Shown: positions 1 through 8,993 of the stretch, one piece after another
Layout: each line of letters opens with the position of its first letter
Numbering within the stretch: the first letter of the stretch is position 1
Assembly: GCF_024810105.1 (NCBI RefSeq)
Contig: NZ_JANUDX010000003.1
Span: 310,001 to 374,000, forward strand
From: Stenotrophomonas sp. BIGb0135
GTDB taxonomy: Bacteria; Pseudomonadota; Gammaproteobacteria; Xanthomonadales; Xanthomonadaceae
Direction: 5' to 3'
Length of the DNA: 64,000 nucleotides
The notes under the pieces: generated by a model
Told to the model about the DNA's origin: nothing
What the model saw: the letters and a program-made list of their open reading frames with translations, nothing else
Databases searched by the model: none
Translations under genes and position numbers: made by a program

Positions 1-271
1 GCCCCAAGCCGAGCGTATGCGGAAGGACCTGGAAAACAATGTAGCGCTGCGCCGGCCGAAAGCCGTGTTGTCGCAGCGCGCTCAAACACAGCGCGTGCGC
101 CGCGTTGTAGGCCAGGTCGAAGCGGCTCTCCAGGGAAAGCGAGGTATTGCGTGCATCGTGCAGCCGGGCCAGTCCTGATCGCTGCAACCCTGCGATTTCC
201 CGCGGATCAGGCCGTTCGGCGCTGAGTGATTTACCCGGTCCGGCCAGATTGTCCAGCGCTGAGATCATCAT
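1..271 (-). CDS. HEPN-domain protein, C-terminus beyond window (partial)
   Basis: The reading frame is open from ATG at 271 (or the second ATG at 268) to the window edge, giving 90 residues. A GGAG Shine-Dalgarno lies at 275-278. The helical sequence around residues 50-90 (RFDLAYNAAHALCLSALRQ, then GFRPAQRYIVFQVLPHTLG) resembles the HEPN proteins commonly encoded beside MNT-type nucleotidyltransferases. The gene starts inside the 3' end of the upstream nucleotidyltransferase gene (41-nt overlap), so the two are probably translationally coupled. In HEPN/MNT pairs the HEPN protein is often a ribonuclease toxin held in check by its partner. The catalytic R-x4-6-H motif would lie in the missing part, so toxicity cannot be judged. 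The family assignment comes from sequence feel and context. Confidence 0.65.
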   Translation of the reverse strand, partial: MMISALDNLAGPGKSLSAERPDPREIAGLQRSGLARLHDARNTSLSLESRFDLAYNAAHALCLSALRQHGFRPAQRYIVFQVLPHTLGLG

Positions 272-881
272 GTTCTCCAATGATCCAGATCTTGGGCTGC
301 TCCAGCACGCGCATCAAGAAGGAATTTTGATCGTGAACCCGCGATGTGAATTCAGCGCTTGAATACAGCGTCGGATGCACCGGTCGCCCCAGCCGCCCCT
401 CGGCCCCATCCAACGCTTGCATCACTTCGGCATAGCCGAGCGTGTCGGACAGGATCATGAGATCGATGTCGCTGCGTGCGGTATCGGTACGCTTGGCAAT
501 GGAGCCGTACACGAACGCGGCGGAGATCTGCTCCTGCAGCGGCAGCAACGCCTCGCGCAGTGGCGCGGCCAGACCGACGGTCTTCTGCACGATCGCCACC
601 AGTTCGTCATGGATCGGAGACTCGGCGCTGGCCTGGTAGCGCTTCTGGTTCCCCGATGCCCTGACGCTGACCAAGCCGGCAGCGGCCAGCTTGGCCAACT
701 CCCGCTGTACCGCACCGGAGCCCGCGCCGATCGATGCAATCAGCTCCGCTACCCCGAACGCGCGATGCGGCTGTCCGAACAACATCCCCAACACGCGTTG
801 CTGGGTCTGGGTGAACAGAGCGTCAGCCAAGCCAGATGATCGGTTGGACGGAAGGCGAGGTGCGGGAGATTTCGTACCCAT
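231..881 (-). CDS. Winged-helix / MNT nucleotidyltransferase-domain regulator
   Basis: The protein has 216 residues from ATG at 881. Residues 20-80 form a helix-turn-helix/winged-helix domain (QQRVLGMLFGQPHRAFGVAE and onward). Residues 120-200 form a minimal nucleotidyltransferase domain with the signature YGSIAKRTDTARSDIDLMIL, that is GS-x8-10-DxD. The frame extends upstream to 1022, but that part reads through the purA terminator and is unlikely to be translated. An ATG at 902 is also possible but lies inside the upstream operator. The chosen ATG sits 7 nt after a -10 element, so the mRNA is probably leaderless. Two identical 15-bp palindromes cover promoter and start, which suggests autorepression through the winged helix. 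The overlapping downstream gene encodes a HEPN protein, so this is likely the antitoxin/regulator of a HEPN-MNT module. Confidence 0.8.
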   Translation of the reverse strand: MGTKSPAPRLPSNRSSGLADALFTQTQQRVLGMLFGQPHRAFGVAELIASIGAGSGAVQRELAKLAAAGLVSVRASGNQKRYQASAESPIHDELVAIVQKTVGLAAPLREALLPLQEQISAAFVYGSIAKRTDTARSDIDLMILSDTLGYAEVMQALDGAEGRLGRPVHPTLYSSAEFTSRVHDQNSFLMRVLEQPKIWIIGEHDDLSAGQSGRTG

Positions 882-889
882 ATTGGGTA
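875..889. promoter_or_regulatory. Operator O2, inverted repeat over the start codon
   Basis: The sequence TACCCATATTGGGTA has perfect 6-bp arms (TACCCA/TGGGTA) around a 3-bp centre. It overlaps the ATG (879-881) of the regulator gene and is an exact copy of the site 21 bp away. Spacing of two helical turns suits cooperative binding by a dimeric winged-helix protein. Binding by the adjacent regulator is inferred. Confidence 0.75.
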
Positions 890-917
890 CGTTAATACCC
901 ATATTGGGTATTTGCAA
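889..917 (-). promoter_or_regulatory. Promoter of the HEPN/MNT operon
   Basis: On the minus strand TTGCAA (912-917), a 17-bp spacer and TAACGT (889-894) make a plausible sigma-70 promoter. Transcription would start about 7 nt on, at or next to the ATG at 881, predicting a leaderless transcript. Confidence 0.55.
896..910. promoter_or_regulatory. Operator O1, second copy of the inverted repeat
   Basis: This is an identical 15-bp copy of TACCCATATTGGGTA. It lies within the 17-bp spacer between the predicted -35 (912-917) and -10 (889-894) of the regulator gene, so a bound protein would block RNA polymerase directly. Confidence 0.75.
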
Positions 918-952
918 GCAGCTCAGGTTCCAGGCGCGTGGCCCTGGCACAA

Positions 953-982
953 CGAAAAAGCCCCGCGTTCGCGGGGCTTTTC
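953..982 (-). terminator. Intrinsic terminator downstream of purA
   Basis: The sequence has a GC-rich stem (GCCCCGCG, loop TT/AA, CGCGGGGC) flanked by a run of A on one side and T on the other. It can therefore work in both directions. On the minus strand it ends in TTTTTC and would stop transcripts leaving purA. Confidence 0.85.
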
Positions 983-1009
983 GCTGTTGCGTTACGTATG
1001 GCCGGTTGG

Positions 1010-1033
1010 CGGTGCCGAGCATGGCTCGGCACG
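1010..1033 (-). repeat. Single SMAG-like palindrome
   Basis: The palindromic core GCCGAGCATGGCTCGGC lies 8 bp beyond the purA stop codon. On the minus strand the element begins GTCG instead of GTAG, so it is a slightly decayed copy of the SMAG family that is abundant later in the window. Confidence 0.7.
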
Positions 1034-1041
1034 ACCGGGGC

Positions 1042-2800
<1,759 letters not shown>

Positions 2801-2813
2801 GCATGCAACTCCG

Positions 2814-2852
2814 GAAAAAGCACGGGGCCCGGTTGTGTGACCGGGCCCCGTG
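2814..2852 (-). terminator. Strong stem-loop/terminator between hflC and the yjeT-like gene
   Basis: A perfect 12-bp stem, CACGGGGCCCGG at 2821-2832 and its complement at 2841-2852, encloses an 8-nt loop. On the minus strand it is followed by CTTTTTCC. This should end most hflKC transcripts and reduce expression of the downstream 61-residue protein. Confidence 0.8.
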
Positions 2853-2891
2853 GACGCAGGATCGAGCGGACGCGACCCTGGCGATGTCGCC

Positions 2892-3755
2892 TCAGCGATC
2901 GTTCTTGAGGTACTGCAGGAACGGGTCGTTCTTGTCGAGCACGATCACGCCGTTGCCGTCGGCCATCGAACCGCGATACGCCTCCAGGCTGCGGTAGAAC
3001 GCGTAGAACGACGGATCGGCCGCGCCGGCCTTGCCATAGATGCGGGCGGCTTCGGCATCGCCGGTACCGCGCATCTGCTGCGCATCGCGTTCTGCTTCGG
3101 CCACGATCACGGTGCTGTCGCGGTCGGCCTGGGCACGGATGGTCAGCGACTGCTCCTCACCCTCGGCGCGCAGCTTGGCCGCTTCCTGCTTGCGCTGGGC
3201 GCGCATGCGCTCGTACACATCGTTGATCACCTGGCTGTCGGTGGGCAGGTCGATCTGCTTGATGCGCAGGTCGATGATCTGCATGCCCAGGTCCTTGACC
3301 GAGGTGTTGATGCCGGTCAGCTGGTTGGCGATCAGTTCGCTGCGGTCACCGGAGACCAGCTGCTGCAGCGTGCGCGAGTTGATCTGGTTGCGCAGCGAGT
3401 CGGTGATGATCGGCGCCAGGCGGGCGTTGGCCACGCTGGCATCGCCGCCGGTGGCGCGGTAATAGTCGCGCACGTCGGAGATGTAGCCGATGGCGAAGAA
3501 GTCGACGCTGACGTCCTTCTGCTCGGCGGTGAAGTAGCGCGCCGGCGCGGTGTCGAGCACCTGGAAGCGACGGTCGAACACCCGCACGGTCTCCACCAGC
3601 GGCACCTTGAAGTGCAGGCCCGGCTTGATGTCCGCACGGACCACCTTGCCCAGGTTGAGCACCATCGCGGTCTGGTCCTCACGGACCACGTACACCGAGC
3701 CCAGCAGGGCCAGCAGGGCGGCCACGGCCAGCCCGATCCAAAGGGAACTCTTCAT
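2892..3755 (-). CDS. hflC: FtsH protease modulator HflC
   Basis: HflC is a 287-residue SPFH/prohibitin-family protein that forms a large periplasmic complex with HflK around the membrane protease FtsH and modulates turnover of membrane substrates. An N-terminal membrane anchor (about residues 4-22, LWIGLAVAALLALLGSVYVV) precedes the SPFH domain. A long charged helix rich in Ala, Glu and Arg runs from about residue 190 to 245, as is usual. Its start codon overlaps the hflK stop by 4 nt, so the two are translationally coupled. The motif REDQTAMVLNLGKVVR near the N-terminus is typical of HflC. Confidence 0.97.
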   Translation of the reverse strand: MKSSLWIGLAVAALLALLGSVYVVREDQTAMVLNLGKVVRADIKPGLHFKVPLVETVRVFDRRFQVLDTAPARYFTAEQKDVSVDFFAIGYISDVRDYYRATGGDASVANARLAPIITDSLRNQINSRTLQQLVSGDRSELIANQLTGINTSVKDLGMQIIDLRIKQIDLPTDSQVINDVYERMRAQRKQEAAKLRAEGEEQSLTIRAQADRDSTVIVAEAERDAQQMRGTGDAEAARIYGKAGAADPSFYAFYRSLEAYRGSMADGNGVIVLDKNDPFLQYLKNDR

Positions 3756-4876
3756 CGGCTGACTCCTTCACGACCGGTCGGGCGGGTGGTCGGGCGCTCG
3801 GTGTTGCGTACGCCGTCCACCGGGGTGCTGGCCGGCAGCGACGGCAGCATCACTTCCGGGGTGATGGCCGGGGCGGCCGGGGCGGCGCCGGTACGGTTGT
3901 CGGCCGGCATCGGCACGTAGATCAGCTGGCGGCCATCGCCACCGATGATCTTGCGGTTCTGGCCCAGCACCTGCTCCACCGTTTCCAGCCACAGCCGCTT
4001 GCGGGTGACCTCCGGGGCGTCCTTGTACTGGACCTGCAGCAGGCTGAAGCGCTCGGCATCACCCTGGGCCTTGGAGACCACGGCCTGCTTGTAGCCTTCG
4101 GCGGTGGTGCGGGCACGCGAGGCCTGGCCGCGGGCTTCCGGGACCACCTTGGCCGCGTAGGCCTGGGCTTCGTTGATCAGGCGTTCCTTGACCTGCTGGG
4201 CGCCGTTGACCTCGTCGAAGGCCGGCTTCACTTCTTCCGGCGGACGCGCGTCGGGCAGGGTCAGCCCGGTCACCGACAGACCGGTACGATAGGCCTTCAG
4301 CGCTGCCTGCAGGCGCTCTTCGGCGACCACGGCCAGCGGGCCGCGGTTGTTGAGCACCGCGTTGAGGTCGGCACGGCCGACCTGCTCACGCACCGCGCTC
4401 TGCGCGGACTGCTCCAGCACCTGGTCGGCCGCGACCGTGCCGAACAGGTACAGGCGCGGATCGTCGATGCGGTACTGCACGTTGACCGACACGTTGACGA
4501 TGTTCTCGTCACGGGTCAGCACCGGCACCTGGCTGCTGAAGGTCTTGATCTGGGTGGCGTTGACCTTGTCGACCGACTCGATCGGCCACGGCAGCTTGAT
4601 ATTGGGGCCGGGCTGCAGGATCCGCGAGAACTGGCCGAAGCGCAGCACGACCCCGCGTTCCTGTTCGCCGATCAACTGGAAGCTGGAGAACACCAGCAGC
4701 AGGACCACCGCGCCGGCGACCCATCGCAGGACATTGCCGTCGAACATGTCCTTGAGCGGACCGGGAAAACCGCCCCAACCGCCCCCGTTGCCGCTGCCGC
4801 GGGGACCGAACGGCCCCCGTCGATTCTCGTCGGGACCTTGTCCGCCCTTGTTGCCGCCGGGTGTATTCCAGGCCAT
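3752..4876 (-). CDS. hflK: FtsH protease activity modulator HflK
   Basis: HflK is the 374-residue partner of HflC. The start is ATG at 4876, giving MAWNTPGGNKGGQ as in HflK of other bacteria, with GGAG upstream; an ATG 12 codons earlier lacks support. Residues 1-48 are rich in Gly and Pro. A single membrane segment (about 49-66) is followed by GEQERGVVLRFG and the SPFH domain. The C-terminal 60 residues are low-complexity and Pro-rich. It is the first gene of the hflKC operon. A good -10 element (TAGAAT, minus strand of 4942-4947) lies upstream. Confidence 0.97.
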   Translation of the reverse strand: MAWNTPGGNKGGQGPDENRRGPFGPRGSGNGGGWGGFPGPLKDMFDGNVLRWVAGAVVLLLVFSSFQLIGEQERGVVLRFGQFSRILQPGPNIKLPWPIESVDKVNATQIKTFSSQVPVLTRDENIVNVSVNVQYRIDDPRLYLFGTVAADQVLEQSAQSAVREQVGRADLNAVLNNRGPLAVVAEERLQAALKAYRTGLSVTGLTLPDARPPEEVKPAFDEVNGAQQVKERLINEAQAYAAKVVPEARGQASRARTTAEGYKQAVVSKAQGDAERFSLLQVQYKDAPEVTRKRLWLETVEQVLGQNRKIIGGDGRQLIYVPMPADNRTGAAPAAPAITPEVMLPSLPASTPVDGVRNTERPTTRPTGREGVSR

Positions 4877-5069
4877 GCACGCTCCATCAGTGAAAGGTTG
4901 CCTGCGGGTCATTCCGCACCGTCAACCGTGAATCCTGCTCGATTCTACAAGATGGGGCCGATCGACAGGATTGGAAGGGCAAGGCCGCAGCGGGGCGCGA
5001 TTCATCCCGCGCCGCCGCCGGGGGCCACTGCGGGTAAGGTGGTCCATCCTTCCCCTGTCAGGCATCTTC

Positions 5070-6065
5070 ATGGCTATCCCCGACCGGTTCAACGCCTTCC
5101 GCATCCACCAGGACGACAACGGCCACCGCAGCGGCATCGAGTCGGTCGCGCTGGACCAGCTCAACCCGGGCGAGGTGGTGATCCGCGCGCACTGGTCCTC
5201 GGTGAACTACAAGGACGCCCTGGCCGGCACCGGCCAGGGCCGGATCCTGCGCCGGTTCCCGCTGGTGGGCGGGATCGACGTGGCCGGCACGGTGGTGGCC
5301 TCGACCGACCCCGCGTACCGCGAGGGCGACGCGGTGCTGGCCACCGGCTGCGGGCTCAGCGAGACCCGCGATGGCGGCTACAGCCAGTACGTCCGGCTGG
5401 AATCGGCCGCGGTGATCGCCCAGCCCGCCGGCCTGAGCCCGCGCGAGGCGATGGTGCTGGGCACCGCCGGCTTCACCGCCGCGCTGGCGCTGCTGCGCAT
5501 GACCGACAACCGGCTCACCCCGGCCCACGGGCCGCTGGCGGTCACCGGCGCGACCGGCGGGGTCGGCTCGCTGGCAGTGGCCATCTTCAGCCGCGCCGGC
5601 TTCGAGGTGCACGCGATCAGTGGCAAGGCCGACCAGGCCGACTTCCTGCGCGGCCTGGGCGCCAGCCAGGTGCTGCCGCGCGACGCGCTGGCCTCGGCCC
5701 GCCCGCTGGAATCGGCGCGCTTCGGTGGCGGCCTGGACAATGCCGGTGGGCCGATGCTCGCCAGCCTGCTGGCGCAGACCGTGCCCTACGGCAGCGTGGT
5801 CAGCGCCGGGTTGGCGGCCAGCCCGGCGCTGGACATGACGGTCATGCCCTTCATCCTGCGCGGCGTGTCATTGCTCGGGGTGTCCTCGGCAGCGGCCCCG
5901 CGCGCGTTGCGCGAGCAGGTCTGGCAACGCCTCGCCGGCGAGTGGAAGCCAGGCCACCTGGCGGCGATCTGCACGCGCGAAGTGGCCCTGGACGGGCTGC
6001 CGGCGGTGTTCGAGGCGATGCTGGCCGGCGGCTCGCTGGGGCGCACCGTGGTGCGGATCGACTGA
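5070..6065 (+). CDS. YhdH/AcuI-type medium-chain reductase
   Basis: This 331-residue medium-chain dehydrogenase/reductase lacks structural zinc cysteines and has a nucleotide-binding loop VTGATGGVGSLAV near residue 150. The sequence NYKDALAGTGQGRILRRFP near residue 50 and the length match the YhdH/AcuI family, whose members reduce acryloyl-CoA to propionyl-CoA with NADPH. The start is ATG 5070 (MAIPDRFNAFRI), chosen by family alignment rather than the longer open frame. It is monocistronic and divergent from hflK. A link to the propionyl-CoA-consuming prp operon at 17-27 kb is possible but only an inference. Confidence 0.88.
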   Translation: MAIPDRFNAFRIHQDDNGHRSGIESVALDQLNPGEVVIRAHWSSVNYKDALAGTGQGRILRRFPLVGGIDVAGTVVASTDPAYREGDAVLATGCGLSETRDGGYSQYVRLESAAVIAQPAGLSPREAMVLGTAGFTAALALLRMTDNRLTPAHGPLAVTGATGGVGSLAVAIFSRAGFEVHAISGKADQADFLRGLGASQVLPRDALASARPLESARFGGGLDNAGGPMLASLLAQTVPYGSVVSAGLAASPALDMTVMPFILRGVSLLGVSSAAAPRALREQVWQRLAGEWKPGHLAAICTREVALDGLPAVFEAMLAGGSLGRTVVRID

Positions 6066-6155
6066 GCGTCGCAGGCAGGCGACGGACGGCAGGCCGGGAG
6101 CTTCCCGGCCATGCGCGCGCAGCACTACACTGCTGGGCATCACATGGGGAACAAC

Positions 6156-6539
6156 ATGGCACGCATTCTGATCGTCGACGATTCACCGTCGCAGCTGCTG
6201 GGGATACAGCGCATCGTCGAAAAGCTCGGGCACCAGATTCTGACCGCCACCGATGGTGCGGCCGGCGTGGAAGCGGCCAAGGCGCAGCTGCCGGACCTGG
6301 TGCTGATGGATGTGGTGATGCCCAACCTCAACGGTTTCCAGGCCACCCGCACACTGGCCCGCGATGCCAGCACCAAGCACATCCCGGTGATCCTGGTGAC
6401 CACCAAGGACCAGGACACCGACCGCATGTGGGGCATGCGCCAGGGCGCCAAGGCCTACATCACCAAGCCGTTCTCCGAGGACGAGCTGTCCGAGGTGCTG
6501 GAGCGGGTATTCAGCAACCAGGAACCGCCGGCGCCGTAA
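6156..6539 (+). CDS. PilH-like single-domain response regulator
   Basis: This 127-residue stand-alone receiver domain has acidic residues D8 and D9, phospho-acceptor D52 (VLMDVVMP), Thr82/83 and Lys104 (YITKP), so all catalytic positions are present. The stretch MARILIVDDSPSQ and the motif VTTKDQDTDRMWGMRQGAKA closely resemble PilH, the type IV pilus retraction regulator of the Pil-Chp system. The start at ATG 6156 (upstream GGGG) matches PilH; ATG 6144 is an alternative. No pilG, pilI, pilJ or chpA neighbour is present. A TACACT sequence at 6126-6131 could be a -10 element. Strong hairpins follow the gene. Confidence 0.85.
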   Translation: MARILIVDDSPSQLLGIQRIVEKLGHQILTATDGAAGVEAAKAQLPDLVLMDVVMPNLNGFQATRTLARDASTKHIPVILVTTKDQDTDRMWGMRQGAKAYITKPFSEDELSEVLERVFSNQEPPAP

Positions 6540-6550
6540 GCGCCGCGGCG

Positions 6551-6645
6551 CGCCGCATGCCGACGCCGGGTCGGCATGCGGCGCCCGCAGGTACCCGCCG
6601 TCGGCCGGTACCCACCTGCGGCACGTACCGACCGTTGGCCGGTAC
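6551..6645. repeat. Two hairpins of SMAG/REP type after the pilH-like gene
   Basis: The first has a perfect 15-bp stem, GCGCCGCATGCCGAC with its complement. The second (about 6619-6640) has the core ACCGACCGTTGGCCGGT, close in layout to the GCCGACCGTTGGTCGGC class of SMAG elements. Neither has a T-run. They separate two convergent genes and may act as transcription or decay barriers. Confidence 0.6.
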
Positions 6646-6654
6646 GCCCGTCAA

Positions 6655-7548
6655 TCAGACCTTCTCGCCAAATGCCTTGGCCAGCGCCTTGTAGGCCTTT
6701 TTCTGCGCCTCTTCGGTGGGCGCCGGGGCCACGATTTCCAGTTCGACGATCTGGTCGCCGTCGGGATTGCCCGGCAGACCCCGCCCACGCAGGCGCAGCT
6801 TGCGCCCGGCATCGGACTCGGCCGGCACCTTCAACTCCACCGAGCCGCCCAGCGTGGGCACGCTGATGCTGGTGCCGAGTGCGGCCTGCCACGGCGTCAC
6901 CTGCAGGGTGTACAGGATGTTGCGGCCGTCCACCTCGAACTGCGGGTGCTCGGCGTACTCCACTTCCAGCAGCAGGTTGCCGCCGCCGGTGCCCTGCCCG
7001 GTCAGGCGGATCACCTGGCCCGGGCGGATGCCCTTGGGCACGCGCACATCCAGCTGCTTGCCGTTGACGTTGATGCGCAGGCTGTCACCCTGGTGGGCGG
7101 CCTCCAGTGGCACCGACAGCTTGGCGCGGGTGTCGCGGGTGGGCTGCGGGCCCTGGCTGGCGCCGCCGAAACCACTGGCGCGGCCGCCACCGCCGCGCTG
7201 GCGCGCGAACAGGCTCTCGAAAAAGTCGCTGAAGCCGCCACCGCCGGCCCCGCCGCCAAACACTTCCTCATAGTCGAAGCCCTGCCCGCCGCCGTAGTTC
7301 GGCGGCGCATGGAACTCCTCGCCGGGCCGGTAGCCCTGCGCCTTGAGCTGGTCGTAGGCGGCGCGCTTCTGCGGGTCGCGCAGCGCTTCATAGGCCTCGT
7401 TGACGGCCTTGAACTTGTCTTCCGCGCCGGCCTCCTTGCTGACGTCGGGATGGTACTTGCGCGCCAGCCGGCGGTAGGCGGTCTTGATTTCCGCGTCGCC
7501 CGCGCTCGGTTCCACCCCGAGCGTGGCGTAGTAATCCTTGAATTCCAT
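6655..7548 (-). CDS. cbpA: DnaJ-type co-chaperone CbpA
   Basis: This 297-residue class II J-protein has a J domain at residues 1-68 with HPD at 33-35. A Gly/Phe-rich linker spans about 75-130, and two C-terminal substrate-binding beta domains follow. The zinc-finger CxxCxGxG repeats of DnaJ are absent, which makes it CbpA/DnaJ2-like. It would stimulate DnaK ATPase and present substrates in the cytoplasm. The start is ATG 7548 (MEFKDYYATLGV) with GAGG upstream; the longer frame has no family support. It is divergent from the peroxiredoxin gene. No cbpM is visible nearby. Confidence 0.93.
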   Translation of the reverse strand: MEFKDYYATLGVEPSAGDAEIKTAYRRLARKYHPDVSKEAGAEDKFKAVNEAYEALRDPQKRAAYDQLKAQGYRPGEEFHAPPNYGGGQGFDYEEVFGGGAGGGGFSDFFESLFARQRGGGGRASGFGGASQGPQPTRDTRAKLSVPLEAAHQGDSLRINVNGKQLDVRVPKGIRPGQVIRLTGQGTGGGNLLLEVEYAEHPQFEVDGRNILYTLQVTPWQAALGTSISVPTLGGSVELKVPAESDAGRKLRLRGRGLPGNPDGDQIVELEIVAPAPTEEAQKKAYKALAKAFGEKV

Positions 7549-7795
7549 CGATACACCTCGAATAAGTTCGGTCGCCCGCGCCGGCGGGCACCGTCCCGAC
7601 AATTCTAGCGGCTGGCGCCGGCCGTGCCGTGACGCCCCGGCATGATCCTGCGCAATGCGCCCACGCCGCAGGGCGCCCATGCTGGCCCCTGCTGCACCGC
7701 GTTGCCGTTGACATGGGTCTGCAGCACCGGCTTTCAACGTTTTGACGCCGCCATCCCACCCCGCTCACTACGCTGGGCGCGTCCAAGGAGTCCGC

Positions 7796-8278
7796 ATGAC
7801 CATCCAAGCAGGCGACCGCATTCCCGAAGTCACCCTCAAGCGTATCCGCGAGGGCATGGAGACCATCGATACCCATGCCCTGTTCGACGGCCGCCGCGCG
7901 GTGCTGTTCGCGGTACCCGGCGCGTTCACCCCGACCTGTTCGGCCCGCCACCTGCCCGGCTATGTGGAGCACTTCGCCGATTTCCGCCATCGCGGTATCG
8001 ACGTGTTCTGCATGGCGGTCAACGATCCGTTCGTGATGAAGGCCTGGGGCGAAAGCCAGCATGTACCCGATGGCCTGCAGCTGCTGTCCGACGGCAATGG
8101 TGAATTGACCCGCGCGCTCGGCCTGGAAATGGATGCCAGCAGCTCGGGAATGGGCCTGCGCTCGCGCCGCTTCGCGCTGTATGTCGAGGACGGCGTGGTG
8201 CGGCAGGCCTTCATCGAGGACCCCGGCCAGTTCGAGGTGTCCTCGGCAACTTACGTGCTGGCGCATCTGCCCAGCTGA
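7796..8278 (+). CDS. Peroxiredoxin, PRX5-like
   Basis: This 160-residue thioredoxin-fold peroxidase has the peroxidatic motif PGAFTPTC (PxxxTxxC), with Cys48 as catalytic cysteine. The sequence SRRFALYVEDGVV near residue 125 supplies the conserved arginine. The length and N-terminus (AGDRIPEVTLKRI) match the PRX5-like subfamily, which reduces hydrogen and organic peroxides using glutathione/glutaredoxin or thioredoxin. The start is ATG 7796 behind AAGGAG. The ferritin-like gene begins 30 bp downstream on the same strand, suggesting a small oxidative-stress operon that handles peroxide and iron together. Confidence 0.93.
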   Translation: MTIQAGDRIPEVTLKRIREGMETIDTHALFDGRRAVLFAVPGAFTPTCSARHLPGYVEHFADFRHRGIDVFCMAVNDPFVMKAWGESQHVPDGLQLLSDGNGELTRALGLEMDASSSGMGLRSRRFALYVEDGVVRQAFIEDPGQFEVSSATYVLAHLPS

Positions 8279-8307
8279 ACCCACGCAACAAAGGAACCCG
8301 GCCAGCC

Positions 8308-8910
8308 ATGTCAAAGCCAGCCAAGCACACCCCGCAACCCGCCGCCAACGACCACCCCGCCCAGGACGCCGCACGGCCGCCGGGCATCAGCGATACCGCC
8401 ACGCTGCGCGCCAAGGCGCGCAAGGACATCGAGGATGGTGCGATCACCGACAGCTACACCGCCGATCGCCAGGCGGTGATCAAGCTGCTCAACGATGCCC
8501 TGGCCACCGAGTACGTGTGCGTGCTGCGTTACTACCGCCACTATTTCATGGCCAAGGGCATGCTCGCCGACGCGGTCAAGGCCGAGTTCCTCGAACACGC
8601 CCAGCAGGAGCAGGCGCACGCCGGCAAGCTGGCCGAACGCATCGTCCAGCTCGGTGGCGAACCGGACCTCAACCCGGCCACGCTGACCGCGCGCTCGCAT
8701 GCCGAGTACAAGGAAGGCAAGGACCTGCGCGACATGGTCCGCGAGAACCTGATCGCCGAACGCATCGCCATCGACAGCTATCGCGAGATGATCAACTTCG
8801 TGGGCGACAAGGACACCACCACCAAGCGCATCCTCGAAGAGATCCTGGCGCAGGAAGAGGAACACGCCGACGAGTTCGCCGACCTGCTCGATGGGTGGAT
8901 CGGGGAATAA
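8308..8910 (+). CDS. Ferritin-like / bacterioferritin-type protein
   Basis: This 200-residue protein has a disordered, Pro/Ala-rich N-terminus (about 35 residues) and then a four-helix ferritin-like domain. Iron-ligand patterns are visible: EYVCVLRYYRHYF, EFLEHAQQEQAHAGKLAE and EEILAQEEEHADEFADLL, giving E...ExxH...E...ExxH as in bacterioferritins and DPS-like proteins. It likely binds and oxidises iron. It follows the peroxiredoxin gene by 30 bp with a GGA-type ribosome site. Whether it forms 24-mer or 12-mer cages cannot be told from sequence. The basic N-terminal tail might contact DNA or membranes. Confidence 0.85.
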   Translation: MSKPAKHTPQPAANDHPAQDAARPPGISDTATLRAKARKDIEDGAITDSYTADRQAVIKLLNDALATEYVCVLRYYRHYFMAKGMLADAVKAEFLEHAQQEQAHAGKLAERIVQLGGEPDLNPATLTARSHAEYKEGKDLRDMVRENLIAERIAIDSYREMINFVGDKDTTTKRILEEILAQEEEHADEFADLLDGWIGE

Positions 8911-8944
8911 CCCCGCGGCTGCAGCCCCCGGGCATCCCGGAACG

Positions 8945-8973
8945 CTGGTGCCGGCCGTTGGCCGGCGCTAGTG
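8945..8973. repeat. Short REP-like palindrome
   Basis: The core GCCGGCCGTTGGCCGGC is followed by GCTAGTGCG. It is a variant of the REP/SMAG hairpins and lies between the convergent ferritin-like and pbpC genes, where it may serve as a bidirectional barrier. Confidence 0.55.
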
Positions 8974-8993
8974 CGCGACCTGCGGCGGGCACG

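Noticed and set aside
881-1022. Longer N-terminus of the winged-helix/MNT protein starting at 1022
   Set aside because: It would translate the purA terminator stem and the promoter and operators; the ATG at 881 agrees with the -10 position.
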